From Paguma larvata (lineage: Eukaryota; Chordata; Mammalia; Carnivora; Viverridae): a DNA stretch of 64,000 bases. The notes beneath the pieces are model-generated. The model did no database searches and had not been told where the DNA came from. It saw only the letters and a list, made by a program, of their open reading frames with translations. Positions 36,558 to 49,578 of this stretch are shown here, piece after piece. The stretch is taken from NCBI GenBank assembly GCA_030068075.1, contig CM057825.1:83547123-83611122 (forward strand). The letters are read 5' to 3'. Within the stretch, counting starts at the first letter, position 1. Each line of letters starts with the position of its first letter. Made by a program: the position numbers and the translations under genes.

Positions 36558-39025
36558 ACACAAGTAGTCAAAAGTCACCCCAGGATTTGGTCTTGGAAGA
36601 CTTGGGATGGACAGTTGTGCCCTTCAACAAGCTGTAGAATATGGGAGAAAGTGAAAAGTTAGATTATAACTTCAGCTCTGACCGTGTACATTTCTACATA
36701 CCCATGAAAATCCAGGTGAAGATGCTCCAAATTCTTCCCAACAGTCTTCTCTGATTCTCCTGTGAAAAACCACAAGCATTTGCAAGGTGGTCAGAATTAG
36801 TGGGGCATTCGACTTTATCTCCTTCCCCACTTCCAGTGGCCATCTCTCGAGTTCCTATATGACCTGGGTTCGCCTCCTTCACTGTTTTCTCCCATGCCTG
36901 TTAGCATCTACGACAGAGTAGTGACTGCCTGAGTGTGGTTTTCTTAGGGAAACACCAACGACCCAGTTCTGTAAGCTCCTTGGTTTTCTAATCTTTTCAA
37001 TAACACACCACGTGTCACTGACCTGAGGACTACTCGTAAATAAGTAACCTAGAAGAAAATTCATTATCACACCATCCACAATCCCTTAGCCTCCCGTGTC
37101 CCTCTTTCTGAACTTTATTTCACTTCCAACAATTTTGTTTCTAATCTAGCTCCTGGCTTCCCAATTATCATATAGCAAATCCTGATCTCAGGTGGGAAAT
37201 AAGCATCAGAAACAGATGAACTCATAAGACAAAAATCTTATGTCTCTGTCCTCCTGTTTTCATGCAAATGTCCCCAGTAATTAAATCAGGGAAAGAAAAT
37301 GTAGCAAAAACATATCAGCCAAATGGTTTCAAAATTTCAAAAGAAGCTGTAAATATGGTCGTTTTTAGAAGATCAGGTTCTAACTAGAGTATGAGAAAGG
37401 GTAACAGTTGTTCTGATGAAGCAGTTTTTAAATTCTTGTCAGTGATTTAAAGAGAGATAACTGATGTATGTTGAAGAAGCTGGCAAGATTTTTAAATAGT
37501 TCGGACGCTACAGGGAGCATTTTTTTTTTTCTTAAAGCAATGTACTCAGAAGTGTTGGCAAGGTTTTATTTGAACGTAGCAGTGCTTATGTGAGGAAGTT
37601 ATTTTGAATTACCCTAGTATAAATATGTATGACTTTATTTGTATTGAAAATTTCCTTTGCAAGTGAGTGACTGAGGGACTGTTATATCTCTATTGCTCGG
37701 TAAATGATTTCGGTATTTCATTTTGGAAATAAAATACTCAAAATTCGAAAATAATATCAGAATCCTGTTTATGGCCACAGGTGATTTTTGTACCTACATT
37801 AATACCTTCTAACTCTTATTTGCCACGTGGCACAAATGGCATCTGTTATCTTAAGTCTGGCTTTTTTTATACAGTATTCATGCATGCATGCATTCAGCGA
37901 CATTATTCAGAACCTCTCAGCCACCGAGCTCTATGCTAGGCACAAGACATACAGCAATAGTATTGAACCGGCCTTCCTTCCACTATTTCAGGTAAACATT
38001 GTGTTTCCTCTGGGCAGTTTTCTGCAATATAGTGGAAACTTCTAAGCTTAGCATTATAGCTTATTATTTAGAAAGCTAAGCCTGTTGAAGGCTGTGGACA
38101 AGGATAACTATGAAAGGTAGTTTTTCCTCTGAACAGAGAACACCAAAAAAAAAAAAGGGGGTGGGAAGAGGTGAGGGCCCTGAGAAGTAGGACCTGCAGG
38201 GGAAGGAAGAAGAGAGAGGGAAGGGCACTGGAGAAGCGCAGCGTTGTACAGAGGGCTCATGCTTTTCACCTCCAGACTTTGGAGCAATCAGTTACTGTTC
38301 CACATGAAAATGAAACTGCTGGCAGGAAAATCATCCAGCCCCTGGGCTGATGGAGGCTGTTATTTACTTAAAGGAGAAACAACACACAACTCTTCACCTT
38401 TGTTTTCCTTCTTCGGCTACTGTGTGGTGTCAGCAGGTGAGGAGATCATTTATCCTAAAGTGCAACTGCACACTCGGCAGCATAAGCAAATCATACTTGT
38501 GCTAGTCCGGTCCATTTCCTCCTTACGATTTCTTTCCTTTTCAGAGAAGGCCTCTTATTAAATTTTAATATATTTACTTAAAAACCAACCACAAGAAGAC
38601 TCATCAGAGCCATTTAAAGAGAAAGACAAACACATACGCATAATTCTGCGTGTGCTCCTTCATTTATCTTAAGCCATGCGTAAGGCTGATAGAGAGGAAC
38701 GGAAATAAGACAGTTGGTGTTAAATAATGTAATTGGGTACGTAACTTGATAGAAAGGAAATGTGTGATTCTAAGTGTCCAAGGTCCCTGCTACGACCCTC
38801 ATCTCTCCTCATCCTCATCTCAAACCATTACAGGTGTGAAACAGGGGACCGCTTTACCTCCCTTTAAAACTTCTCAGTGAATGGCAGATTCCACAAAACA
38901 CAACAAATATTTACTGTAGACAGGCACTGCAGTAGGGGATGGGGAAAGACACATCAATGATAGATCATCTTCTTTTGTCAAATACATTACTACTTAAAGA
39001 TCCTAAGTGAAGCAACGATTAAAAA
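36558..39025. other. Non-coding DNA with L2-like relics
   Basis: L2-like relics are visible around 37,885-37,990 ('CTCTATGCTAGGCACAAGAC') and 38,900-38,965 ('GACAGGCACTGCAGTAGGGG'). No exon, RNA gene or intact transposon open frame seen. Confidence 0.45.
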
Positions 39026-39036
39026 TTTCCAAGTGA

Positions 39037-39194
39037 CGGGGTGCCTGGGTGGCTCAGTTGGTTAAGCAGTCAACTTTTGATTTCCGCTTGGGTCATAATC
39101 TCACAGTATATAAGTTTGAGCCCCATGTCAGGCTCTATGCTGACAGTGCAGAGCCTGCTTGGAATTTTCTCTCTCTGCCTCTCCCCTGCTCTCA

Positions 39195-39246
<52 letters not shown>

Positions 39247-39271
39247 ATAAATAAATAATCTTCAAAAAAAT
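39037..39271 (+). mobile_element. Carnivore tRNA-Lys SINE with long CT tract
   Basis: Head 'GGGTGCCTGGGTGGCTCAGT', a pure CT tract of about 23 units (39,197-39,243) and the tail 'AAAATAAATAAATAATCTTC'. Perfect 11-base duplications TTTCCAAGTGA at 39,026-39,036 and 39,272-39,282. The long clean CT tract suggests length polymorphism. Confidence 0.94.
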
Positions 39272-39282
39272 TTTCCAAGTGA

Positions 39283-40626
39283 TGGTTTTGCTTCAGTATC
39301 ATAGAACACATTACTTTGCGCCAAATTCAAAGTTCAAAGTGATTTCAAATGGCATTTGCAAACATCCTTCGCCCAACCCTGAACATTTCCCTCAAGCACG
39401 CAAGAACCCTCCCTAGTAGAAACAGAGATCATGTTTACCTAATGACCATGGCAAACTGTTGTAAATAATTTTTCAATACTCTATTTCTCTAAACTGAAAT
39501 TCCAAATACTTATGAGACAGATAAATTAAGCTTCGAAAGAATGAGGCTTTAATTTTTCCTTCTTGTTTTGAAAGGCCAAGAATTTTCTGTGAACATTCAG
39601 TTTTGTTCTGTCCCTCTTGTCTAGAAGGGTGCCAGCCACGTGCCAAGAATAATAGAAATACCAGCTTCCCTCAACCCCGAAAAAATACCCCTTTGCCACA
39701 GGAGCCATACTTACGGTTCCACAATGGCCAAGGAAAAACCTAATAGGAATAGATTTTGTGTATGTGTGTAGCAAAGTTAGTTCCGAAGAGAGAGAAAGAA
39801 GCCCGGTTTGCACTGTAGTAGAACCACTGGAACAATATGCACCCTGTGTCCACAGCCCAGTCCTCCCCTGACGCCCTCCTTTCTAGGGCATGGGGTAGAA
39901 AAGTCACATACACAGTAGATCACGCCAGGGCCTGCTGACACAACCCGACTCCAGACTTGCAGACAGGAGAATGACGCAATGTCCGTGCTATACACATAGT
40001 CTTACTTTTTTTTATTATTTTATTAAGTAGATGTTTCAGCACTCGACTGGGGCAATGGAAAGAAGATACCGCAGGCAAAATTTCTCAGTGCCATTCCATC
40101 CCTTCTACCCACTCCGCACTCCATTCAAGCTTCTCGCGTTCGGCTTAGAGTAGGTAAAGAGCACTGGACGGTGTTAAGGCCCTCTTCTCTTCTCCCTGAA
40201 CAAACACGATCTCTGACACTTCCTGACCATGCTGAGCTGGCTACAAGACTACTTCTTCCCATGCCAGATCGTATGGGGAGAATGATGTGGGAAAATATTT
40301 CTCCTTGCAATTACAAATGGGCGTGCGAAAAATAAAATCTCAGCGGCAAATATCATGATGTTTATTATCATGAACACCTGACCTTTCCTACCATGAATTG
40401 AGAAATTTCATGTCAGTTTTCTAACTTTGTTATCAGCGAGGGTTGATTTATGTACAATGAAAGAACCGGTCAAATAATTCCTAGTACAATCATAAAGTAA
40501 TTAAATTAAATAACAGTAACATAATTGTAATAATAACTAAAGCATATACTTCACCTACTCTACTTTTTTTTATAATTTAACTTCATGTATTTTTCTGGTA
40601 ATTCATGGGAAGGAACTCCTATGTAC
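39283..40626. other. Non-coding DNA, no gene seen
   Basis: Unique-looking DNA with several medium minus-strand frames but no protein signature. A T-rich then A-rich stretch at about 40,005-40,030 and AT-rich DNA at 40,480-40,580 are the only compositional features. Confidence 0.4.
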
Positions 40627-40834
40627 TTTTTAAATGTTTATTTTGAGAGAGACAGAGAGTATGTGTGCACATGTAGGGGAGGGGCAGAGAGAGAAGGAGA
40701 GAGAGAATCCCAAGCAGGCTCTGCATTCAGCAGCTAAACACGAAGCCTGATGCGGGGTTCAAACCCATGACCATGAGATCTTGACCTGAGTCAAAATCAG
40801 GAGTCAGAGAGTCAACTGACTAAGCTACCCAGGA
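40627..40834 (-). mobile_element. Carnivore tRNA-Lys SINE
   Basis: Plus-strand reading: 'TTAAATGTTTATTTTGAGAG', 'GAGGGGCAGAGAGAGAAGGA', 'GAGATCTTGACCTGAGTCAA', ending 'GACTAAGCTACCCAGGA'. The head is more diverged than in neighbouring copies. Confidence 0.88.
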
Positions 40835-40964
40835 ATTTCTGTGTATTGATAGGTCCCAGATTTTCCTATGTACTGATACGCCTGTCCTGTATCAGACATT
40901 TTACATATATTGTTATATTTTTTTCACCACAACTAGCTTAAACCTAAGTGTTCTTTTCTCTCTC

Positions 40965-41044
40965 TTTTTTTTTTAATTAATCTCCATGCCCAACGTGGGG
41001 CTCGAACTCACAACCCCAAGATCAACCACATGCCGGGTGCCCCT
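40965..41044 (-). mobile_element. Short older-type tRNA-derived SINE; last SINE before ZEB2
   Basis: Plus-strand reading: 'TTTTTTTTTTAATTAATCTC', 'GCCCAACGTGGGGCTCGAAC', 'CAAGATCAACCACATGCCGG', 'GTGCCCC'. It is the same short subtype as the element at 9006. I see no further SINE between here and the end of the window. Confidence 0.85.
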
Positions 41045-44000
41045 CTTTTGCTCATTTTTAAAATGATGTTCACAGGGGTTTAATATCTTGTCCTTGATGT
41101 ATAATGCCTTGAGTACACAAAAGGCATGGAATCAAATCCAATTCGTCTAATTTCAAAATTTGTATCTTTGCCATTCTAATATGCTATTGTTGAGGAGACT
41201 ATAAAGAAGCGAGTGTCAAATACACTGATGTCCAGTTTGCACTCAACAAGTGATAAAAGAAATTGTGTAAGAAATAAAAACTATTCCCAGATATGCCCGT
41301 GTCATGATCTTCATCACTGACTTGCCCTGTGCTTGGGCCCAACGCTGGGGTCACGGTGAGCTAGAAGGAACCTACGCGTGGGAGCTTTCCCTGAATTGGG
41401 AGTCCTGGAGAGAAGACTGAACTGAACTCTGAAGCCACAGGCAACAAAGCTAGAGACAGCATTTGACCGGAGCATTTGACTTGAGCCAATGTTGTAAGTA
41501 GAAAACTGAGCCAAAGTGTTAGGTCCAAAAGGCAAAACAAGCCATACATGGAAAACAAGTACTAACCCCATCATCCAGCAAGATTGCAAGCCGAATCATA
41601 ATGCGGTGTGCAGACCGGGTGGGCACGAGCCGTTCAGAAGCATATCTGGAAAGGTGAGATGATATTGGATATCACACGTGCATGGTGTTGGCCATGAAGG
41701 TGGACCTGACAGACTCAAAGGTCCACACAGACCCAGACACTTAAATTCGAGAGAAAGTCCTCAATTCTCTCTAGGCCACATCTAAAACTGCCAGGCATAG
41801 AGAAGCAGCTTTGGGGTTTTTTTTCCTTAGCTATTATTATTTCATAGTTGTGATTATCATGGAGAAGATAATTTTTGAGAAGAAGGCTTTTATATTGAAG
41901 TATCTGAAACAACTCTGAAAAAAAAAAAAAAATCACCCCAGAATAGTACATTAGAATTGAGCAGAGTACAAAGTTTATAATTTTGACCTCTTCACAGAAT
42001 AAGGACTATTAAAGAAGACCGCAAAGCAGTACGAAGCTATTTCCAGGTCACTAGACAATCTGTAGGTGCAAATAATTGCTGGTCCCATTTCCCCTTGAAA
42101 AGGGAAAAAGTAAAAGGTACAGGTCACTCTGGGCCCCTAGGCTGATGCCCAAATGGCCCTTTCGGTGGCTTTGACCTACAAGGAGCATGGAATGGGTCCT
42201 TAGAGAAATGAAACAATTAAGGGACACTTTCAGTGTTTTGAGGAGTCAAAGAAAACAACAACAACAAACCATCAGTATTGGGATTAAAAATCGCAATAGT
42301 TTTTTCCCCTTAGCATTTGCATTGATTTTTCACCTTTTGCATCAAAAAGAAAATCTGGCCTTGTGGATGTTTAAGAGACTAGGGAATTTCATTTTCCATT
42401 TAATAAACTGATTTTCACCCCCACTATAGGTAGCTGGAATTAGCACAAACCCCAGGATAACTACAATTCCAAAAGGGAATGTTCAGTTCATTATGAATGG
42501 TCTTACAGCAAGTAAGGTTCTAACAGGCAAATTCCTGGTCTCCAAATTTGTAAGTTTGCCTTTTTTCTCCCTCACAATTCTTACTCAAGATCGCTTCTGA
42601 GCTTTTGCACATTTAACCCTTACACTCAAAGACCGTATGTTACTAAAGAACATGAGAAACTTCAAGTTTATCCACTTGAATTAAAAGAAGTCTGATATTC
42701 ATAACCAAATTATGACCATCTTGAATACAATAAATTAACTGCCGAACAAACATAATGAAGAAATACTGTATTTATCCTCACGTCCGTGGCTACACATCCT
42801 TTGAACAGGTCTAAAGAATCATAAACCGGCCATAAATCTTATGATGTTTGCCATTTTATTTCTTCACTTAATGACATAGCACTCATCTCTCAATAGAAAA
42901 ATTATGAATGATACTAAAAGTTAAATCGTTGGTTTTGGTAGTCAAAATTAATTTATACTGTCTTTAATTGATCTCTATGTTCCACATTATTTTTTCAATT
43001 TTTCATTATAACAGTAAAGCTACACTATATTGGCGTCTCATGTATTACTTCATTGAATTCTCAGGAAAAGCCCCAAGGAATGAACACTATTAGTGCACCC
43101 ACATTGTTGATAAAGAAACACATTTAGAGTATATTGCCTGTAATAATACAGGTAGCAATCTGCACTGTTAGTATCCAAAATAGATACTTTGAACTTCAAC
43201 TGACATGGGGATATACAAATTCCAGGGATATATTTGCGTGATCATTTTGAAATAACTTTAAATCAGTTTATATACTAATAAGTAAAAAAAATGTAAAATT
43301 ACCTTAAATACCATGTCTTAATTATTTGTCAATTGCCTCAATGTTCCACTTTTTTGACCTGTATAAATAAACAACCAAAAAGTTCAAAGATCAAATTCCA
43401 GTACGAAAATATGGTGCATAATTAGTGCACATCTCTGCATTTGGGGAGGAGAGTGAACCGATTTTACAGAGGACCTTGTTTTTCCTAATTAATTGTAGTT
43501 TTGTCACATGTTCATATGTGATTGCCACATAAATGGTTTACAAATCGTTAAGAAGTTTTATGGACGTATAGAAAGAATACTACAACTCAATAAACTTCCG
43601 CAAATGATACAGAGAAATTTTACATTCAAATGTTACTTTGTTTCTTTGTCCTGAGAGGATGAATTCTTTTTTAAAAAAAACACACAGTTAAAATCAAGCA
43701 TTAGATATGCAAATATGTGTTCAGATCAGAGATACCAAAATTATTCAAATGATTAATTATTCATCATAAAATGTCAATTAATAATTATGAAGCATAAAAG
43801 GCATCTTTCTAATGCATCTTTATTTTTTCTTGGCCTAAACAGGGGCTTAATATACATGTTCAATTGACTTCTAGCAAGTTTTAGAAATGCAACGAAGTAA
43901 ACAAATTGTAAACAAGTACAAACTCTGAATTTTAATAAGTGAACAACAAATGTGCTCAAAATGAACAAGAGGCAAAAAATGAGGAAAACAAAAAACATAG

Positions 44001-44815
44001 ACACATTCCTGACATACACACCCCCAAGTTCACTCACCTGCTAGGCAATGGGGCAACCTGCCCAAGAAACCAACCCAACAATTCAAGTTGCGAATGTGTT
44101 TAGCAAGTACAAAATAAACATGATAGTTCTCTCCAAAGTGATCAATCTTGGTGGGGAGGGGGGTGCTTTGGGAATTTTTTACACTTTCTGAATAGACATT
44201 AAAAGATAAAGCACAGTTTAAGTTTCTTTAAATTACCTATCATAAGTCCTAAAGTGCATTAAGCACTGCTAAAACATCACTTTAAATGAAAATTTTTCAC
44301 ATTGTTTTAATTGTAAATAATTTCCCTGTATCAACTGTTTTATTAATTTTTCCAGGAAGATTCTATCTTTTAAAAAGTCAGTTTGAGCTGATAGAATTCA
44401 TAATGAGAAACCATTTGATTACGAAGATATTGATTTATATTTATGATTATGATTATGATTTACTTTTCACTGACACCTGGCGAACTTGCTCTCTGATGAC
44501 CCAGGGAGTTCTTTTAGTTAAGGCGTCCCTGACCTCCTGCTGGTAGATTAATTACATATTAAACACTGTGTTTTCAAAACTAAATGATAAATCTGGACAC
44601 ATAAAGGAGGCACAAAAGAATCAGAGCGAGAGAGAAGAAGGGATGCTAAGAAACAAAACGAGAGGTAGCAAAGGGAAGATAATCAGATTTTTTAAAAAGG
44701 AGAATGTAGGAAATGCAATTGGGAAAGAATTTCAAGAAAATAAGGATAAAGGGGAGGGAGGGCTGACAGGGGGGCAAGAAGGAGGGAGGAAAGGAAGGAT
44801 TTTTTGGTTTTTTAT
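41045..44815. other. Repeat-poor, AT-rich DNA upstream of the ZEB2 CpG islands
   Basis: About 3.8 kb with no SINE, no L1 and no clear MIR. A slightly GC-richer segment at 41,290-41,720 contains a 91-codon minus-strand frame with no known resemblance. A six-base ATTATG repeat is at about 44,440-44,460. The sparseness of repeats is typical near developmental genes and hints at regulatory content, which is an inference. Confidence 0.5.
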
Positions 44816-44819
44816 TCCC

Positions 44820-45320
44820 TGGCGAGGCTGCTGGCGTCCGCGCCCTTAACGCCACAGCCTTCCAAGTTAAGGCGAAAGCCACCTCCTCGGGCCTGCGTCG
44901 CATCCAACTTGCTCCAAGTTTTCTGGTGACTCCTACAGGGCCCCTTCCCGTCCCCGCCCCCCCCTCCCTTAGAGAGATTGACAGTCGCGTGGAGGAGGCT
45001 TTTCCAGGCACAGCCTTTCTCATGGTAATCAGCCCCCAGCATCACCTCCCGGCTGCGGCCGCTCCCGCTCCGTGCGCAGCTCGCGGACCCCGGGGACCGG
45101 AAACGGGGCGGCGGGCGGGGAGCGAGCTAGCTAGCGACCCAGGTCAGCTGACCCGGCGGCGGGGCGGGGGTCGCGGGGCTCGCGGGCGGGTCCGGGTCCG
45201 GGGGAGGGCGGCGGGCGGGGACCGACCCTCCCCTCCCCCCCACGTGCTCCTCCGCCCGCGCGGCGGGGCCTTACCCTGAGATCAAATGGAGGGGCCGAAG
45301 CTGGGGGGCGCGGGGGGCCG
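44820..45320. promoter_or_regulatory. Upstream CpG island, possible alternative promoter
   Basis: Abrupt change from AT-rich DNA to about 500 bases dense in CpG ('CCGGCTGCGGCCGCTCCCGC', 'GGGGCGGCGGGCGGGGAGCG'). It contains an E-box CACGTG (45,241-45,246), a 10-base palindrome GCTAGCTAGC (45,126-45,135) and a 12-base palindrome GGTCAGCTGACC (45,142-45,153). Position, about 7 kb before the ZEB2 start codon, suits a distal promoter for upstream untranslated ZEB2 exons or a promoter or end of the divergent antisense transcript. The sequence does not decide between these. No protein frame in it is credible. Confidence 0.75.
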
Positions 45321-48300
45321 AGCGCGCCGAGATTGGGGGCGACCGTCAGACCTGTTTTGCATCAATAAATTAAGACGCTCATTTGAGTCCTGAAGTTTGC
45401 TGGTTCCTGTCACTGGAAAGACGTTGGCAAAAGCACTGAAGCCGAGATTCAGCCTTAACTTCAAAAAATAAAAGAAAATAAAATAAAAAGAACCCCCTCG
45501 GCTGGCCGCCCTGCTGGGGCCAGGTGACGTGCGTGATGCCACAGCCCGCGGGCCTCACAGCAGGGACGTCAGGGTCGGTCTGAGGTTCTCTGGTCCTTGA
45601 TTTTGTTGAAAAGGGTTTCTCAGAGAGATGCTCCTGATTTTTTTTTTTAATAGATTTTCCCCTCCTATCCTAGGCTCAACTCCGAATGGATTGGATTGCA
45701 AGTTTGCACGTGAGAAAACCGTTTGGCTTGGCTTGGACCCCTGCCGCCCCCCCCACCCCCTCCACACACACCCCAATCCAGGGGTCTCCTTTATCACCCT
45801 TTGCTTGCAACTCTAAAAGAAGTTGCCCACCTCCTGCGTAAGAACCCAGGGTTGAAATAATTCCTCTAGATGAAAGATCAATTCCGTTTTCAAAACGAGA
45901 ATAGTTTCCTTTTTTAAATTTTCTCCACATGGTACAAAATAAACAGAATTTGCTTTTTAAAAAAAAAAAATCATCAGCTGTGGCCAAATTCGAATTCCTT
46001 CTACAGCCTGTGTGTTCAAGGGCAGAAACATTGTATCTCTTTGGGCTTCTGGGCAGGCAAGCGGAGCTGGGGGCTTGTGGGGGGGGGGGGTGAAATCTGC
46101 TGTGAAAGTTGAGGAAATTGACAGACTGCGAGGTGAAGAGGGGGACCGTCACCAGGTCCTGGCTGAGGGAAATTGGAAAACAAAAGTGCATCTTCTTACG
46201 CTGCCTGGGTGGAGGGAGTCCTGAGGGAGGCAGTTTATTTTACTCAAAGAAACCCTAAAGATTTTTTTTTTCTTCCCTCCAATGTCGATTGCAATATTAT
46301 TTCACATTTACATGTATCTGTTGTTTTAATCCCCTTCGTCTGCGCTAATCTCGACATGGATTATTCATGGGGAAGAAAGATCGGGAAGGAACGGTTCATT
46401 TGCAGGACTTGTTTTGCTGCGTGAGGAGCCGAAAGCACCAGTCCTCTCTCGACTTTTCCCTGCGCCCAGCGCTCCTGCATCCCGCTGATCCCACGAGCAC
46501 CATTGTCCCCGACCTGGCCTTCGGACTAAGGGAGTGTTCGGAACAAATTTATATTCGGCGTCCTCCGGTCTCCTCGCCAGTGCGTTGGTGGGAACTCTCG
46601 GTCAGATGAGGAGGAGAGTGCCAGGGGCGTGCCAGGCAGGGGCGGGGAGGGGGGACCCACCCGCGCGCTCACCCCTCGAGGAGACCCTTCCCTTGCCCCC
46701 GTCGGAACACACACCTTAATGGGAACCTGAAAGATTGCTTTTTTACTCCAAATCAAATCCTTGAAAGTCGGAACTCCCCGTGCTAAGTGTTGGGGCTGCC
46801 TCCTGCCACTTGAACAATTACTGAGCCCAGAGTAATCAGATGATTAGGTGTTTTTAATGGAAATACTTCAGCCTTTTTTTTTTAAGTCAGATCCTAAGTA
46901 ACCTGACACTAATATACATAATAAAGACAAGTGATTTGTTAGCCCTCCCTTAGATCCTTTGACCTGAGGTTTTGCCTGTGAATCTGTGTCTGAGCCTGTA
47001 ACCCTCCAAGGACTAACTACCTGGGCTCCAGCAGTGGGGTCTTGCCTGCAAACACTCTCTGCAGTGGGGTCCTTCTTCCACGGGAATGGGAGAGGAGAGG
47101 CTGAAGAGCAAACTTCTAGAGAAAGCTAGATTCCTTTTTTTTTAATCAAAAGGAAGGAAAAGTGGGAAGAGGAAGAAAAAAGGACATTAATAATAGAGAT
47201 AAATCTCAGGGGAAGAATTTGATAAGTCATACGTATATTTAGTATAAACATATACTATTAAAAGCCATGTAAAACTAAAATTTAAAATATTGCTAAGCCA
47301 TATTGGAAATTATTGATTTTCTTTTTTTATAATTAACTTTTAGAATGATGATCTTGAATGCCCCTCTTCTATAGGTAGATTATCTGTAATGGTGTGGGGG
47401 AGAAAATTAATTTATCTAGCTATTCTCATTGTAATAAAGAGTCGGTGAGTCTGTAAACAACTGTGAAATTTACTTTTTTGCCTTGTAAAGTAAGAAGTGG
47501 CTGTGGTCATGGTGGATGGCTATTGCCCCCCCCATATGCAAAATAGAAAGACAGGCACCTCTGGGAGTATGGATGTGGTAACCCAAGTGGTGGCTTTTCC
47601 CTCCTCGGCGTGCAATTGCAAGTGACTCCAGCATTCAAAGTCTTGCTTTAGGCACACACTCAAAGCACAATTCAAAGCAGTTTATCTTAATATAAGTAAA
47701 AGTCTAGTGTTGGACCAGGGTTTTATTTGTTTCAGATTTCATCAGACTAAAAACAGGGGGCTATGACACTTAACAATATTAAAGCAGAAAATAGGTAGTG
47801 AGGTTGTTTCGTCCTCTTGACACCTCCACCTTTACCTTTGCAGGGAAGTCCAAAGGCTGTTGGGACTGGAAGTTTATTTTGTGCTCTGAGGTTCTCAAGC
47901 ACTTTCACTCTCAAAAAAAAAAAAAAAGAAAGAAAGAAAGAAAGAAAAAGTCTCACAGTTCTTTAAGAAATTGAGCCTGAACCATTGGAGGCTAAGAGAT
48001 TTCTTCCTTTTCCGATAAATGCCTGTGCTCAGCATCCTCGAATTTGGCTGTCTTTATTTACTTCTATATTAGTTCCAATTACGTGCAGTGTAAACCAGCT
48101 TTTTGATTAACAAAACAGCAGAGCATTGGTTAAGAACACTTAAACTTCAAAAAAAATTCCCCTGGGAAGTGGGCTCTGAATTGGTTAATAATGTGCAGTA
48201 CTTGCTAAATTGCTGACTTCCAGATGTGGAAAATATCTTTCTTGTTTAGGACCTATGTAACCTGATTGGATTACGACAGAAGCGTCACGTTGGAAGCTTT

Positions 48301-49369
48301 TGAGTGATTATTTAATTAACCATACAGTAGAAAGCTGTATTCTCCAGGAAATCCCTTCCATATTTACATAACCAATCCCTTCAGAGCAAAGGTGGAGTCT
48401 TTTCTTTTTAATTTTACTTTAATTGCAATATCAGAAAAATATATACTCCAAAACTTAGACCCCATGCCGTTTAATATCATACTCTTCCTTCCCTGCTAAG
48501 TTCCTCTATGGCCTTTCTCCTTTCCCTCCTACACACACTCCCTCACTTTGGAGTGAGGTCTCCGTGAGATGTAGAGAGATTCAGGGATCAGTCAACCCAG
48601 CGCTGCTCTATGTTAATTTGCTTAGAGACCCTTTTTAAAAATGCCAAACTACTTTTTCACATTGAGATCCAACCCAGCGATTGATCATACACACACACCA
48701 ACACACACACCCTAAGATGCAGTTCACATGCAGCATTTTTTTTCTTCTGACTCTGCCATCTAAAAGGAAAAAAAAATAAAATAAAATAAAAGAAGAAAAA
48801 GGGCAAAGAATTTAGTTCCAGAAGACGTGCTGAGAAAGCCCCACAACTTAATGTGCATCTCAAATCTGGCCATTAGAAATATCTGTATAAGAAGAGGCGA
48901 TCTGGATTAGGGACCCGGGATCTTTCCCTTTAACTTTCTCCCCTTAGAGTTCTCTAGTTCTGTGAATGGTGTGCACCGTTTTCCGCCCTGTACTCTGTAG
49001 GATTTAGTGATGAGGATAATGATGCCAAAGGCTTGACGGGGGGGGGGGGGGGGGGGGGGGCGTGGAGAAGGGAGGGAGGGAGGGAGGGAGGCGAGAGGGA
49101 GGGAGAGAGGAAGGGAGGGAGGTGGAATTTCATTTCTTCCACTAAAGCGTTTGCGGAGACTTCAAGGTATAATCTATCCCAGATCCTTTCCCAGAGAGAA
49201 ACTTGGCGATCACGTTTTCACATGATGCTCACGCTCAGGGCGCTTCAATTATCCCTCCCCACAAAGATAGGTGGCGCGTGTTTCAGGGTCTCTCCTCTCT
49301 CTCCTACAGAAAAGAAAAAGAAAAAAATGTCATTAGAAGAGGCGTAACACGTCAGTCCGTCCCCAGGTT
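45321..49369. other. Repeat-poor DNA between the two CpG islands
   Basis: No SINE, L1 or protein gene. It holds an E2-box CAGGTG overlapping a TGACGT half-CRE (45,521-45,530), G runs of 12 (46,079-46,090) and 23 bases (49,038-49,060), a GAAA tract at 47,920-47,950 and a GGGA tract at about 49,070-49,120. In human and mouse this interval is covered by upstream untranslated ZEB2 exons and the antisense RNA ZEB2-AS1; I cannot place exon borders for these here. Confidence 0.5.
49038..49060 (+). repeat. 23-base poly-G run
   Basis: Uninterrupted G run about 0.3-0.5 kb before the untranslated exon, followed by a GGGA-rich stretch (49,070-49,125). It can form G-quadruplexes and is prone to sequencing error, so the exact length is uncertain. 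Confidence 0.9.
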
Positions 49370-49578
49370 TGTGTTTCCTGGAGTGGCCGAAAGAGATCAG
49401 TTCTAACCTGCTCCGCAGGAATAACGGTCCTGCCTCCCGACACTCTTGGCGAGGTTTTGTACAGTTTGCTCCGGGAGCTGTTTCTTCGCTTCCACCTTTT
49501 TCTCCCCCACACTTCGCGGCTTCTTCATGCTTTTTCTTCTCACCATTTCTGGCCAAAACTACAAACAAGACTTCGCAG
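49370..49578 (+). other. ZEB2: ZEB2 5'-untranslated exon (start approximate)
   Basis: The 3' end is set by a strong splice donor, CAG|GTAGGT, at 49,578/49,579, followed by a T-rich intron start. The bases just before it ('CAAAACTACAAACAAGACTT', then CGCAG) are what I recall of the ZEB2 leader directly upstream of the coding exon in other mammals, which is the main reason for the call. The transcription start is not visible, so 49,370 is only a working limit. The exon contains an ATG at 49,527 that begins an upstream reading frame (MLFLLTISGQNYKQDFA) still open at the splice site. T- and C-rich DNA upstream (49,460-49,520) fits a pyrimidine-rich leader. Confidence 0.65.

Noticed and set aside
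45282..46191. Minus-strand frames of 86-171 codons between the CpG islands
   Set aside because: No domain, poor codon pattern, and they cross T-rich and G-run DNA; at most they lie within a non-coding antisense RNA.
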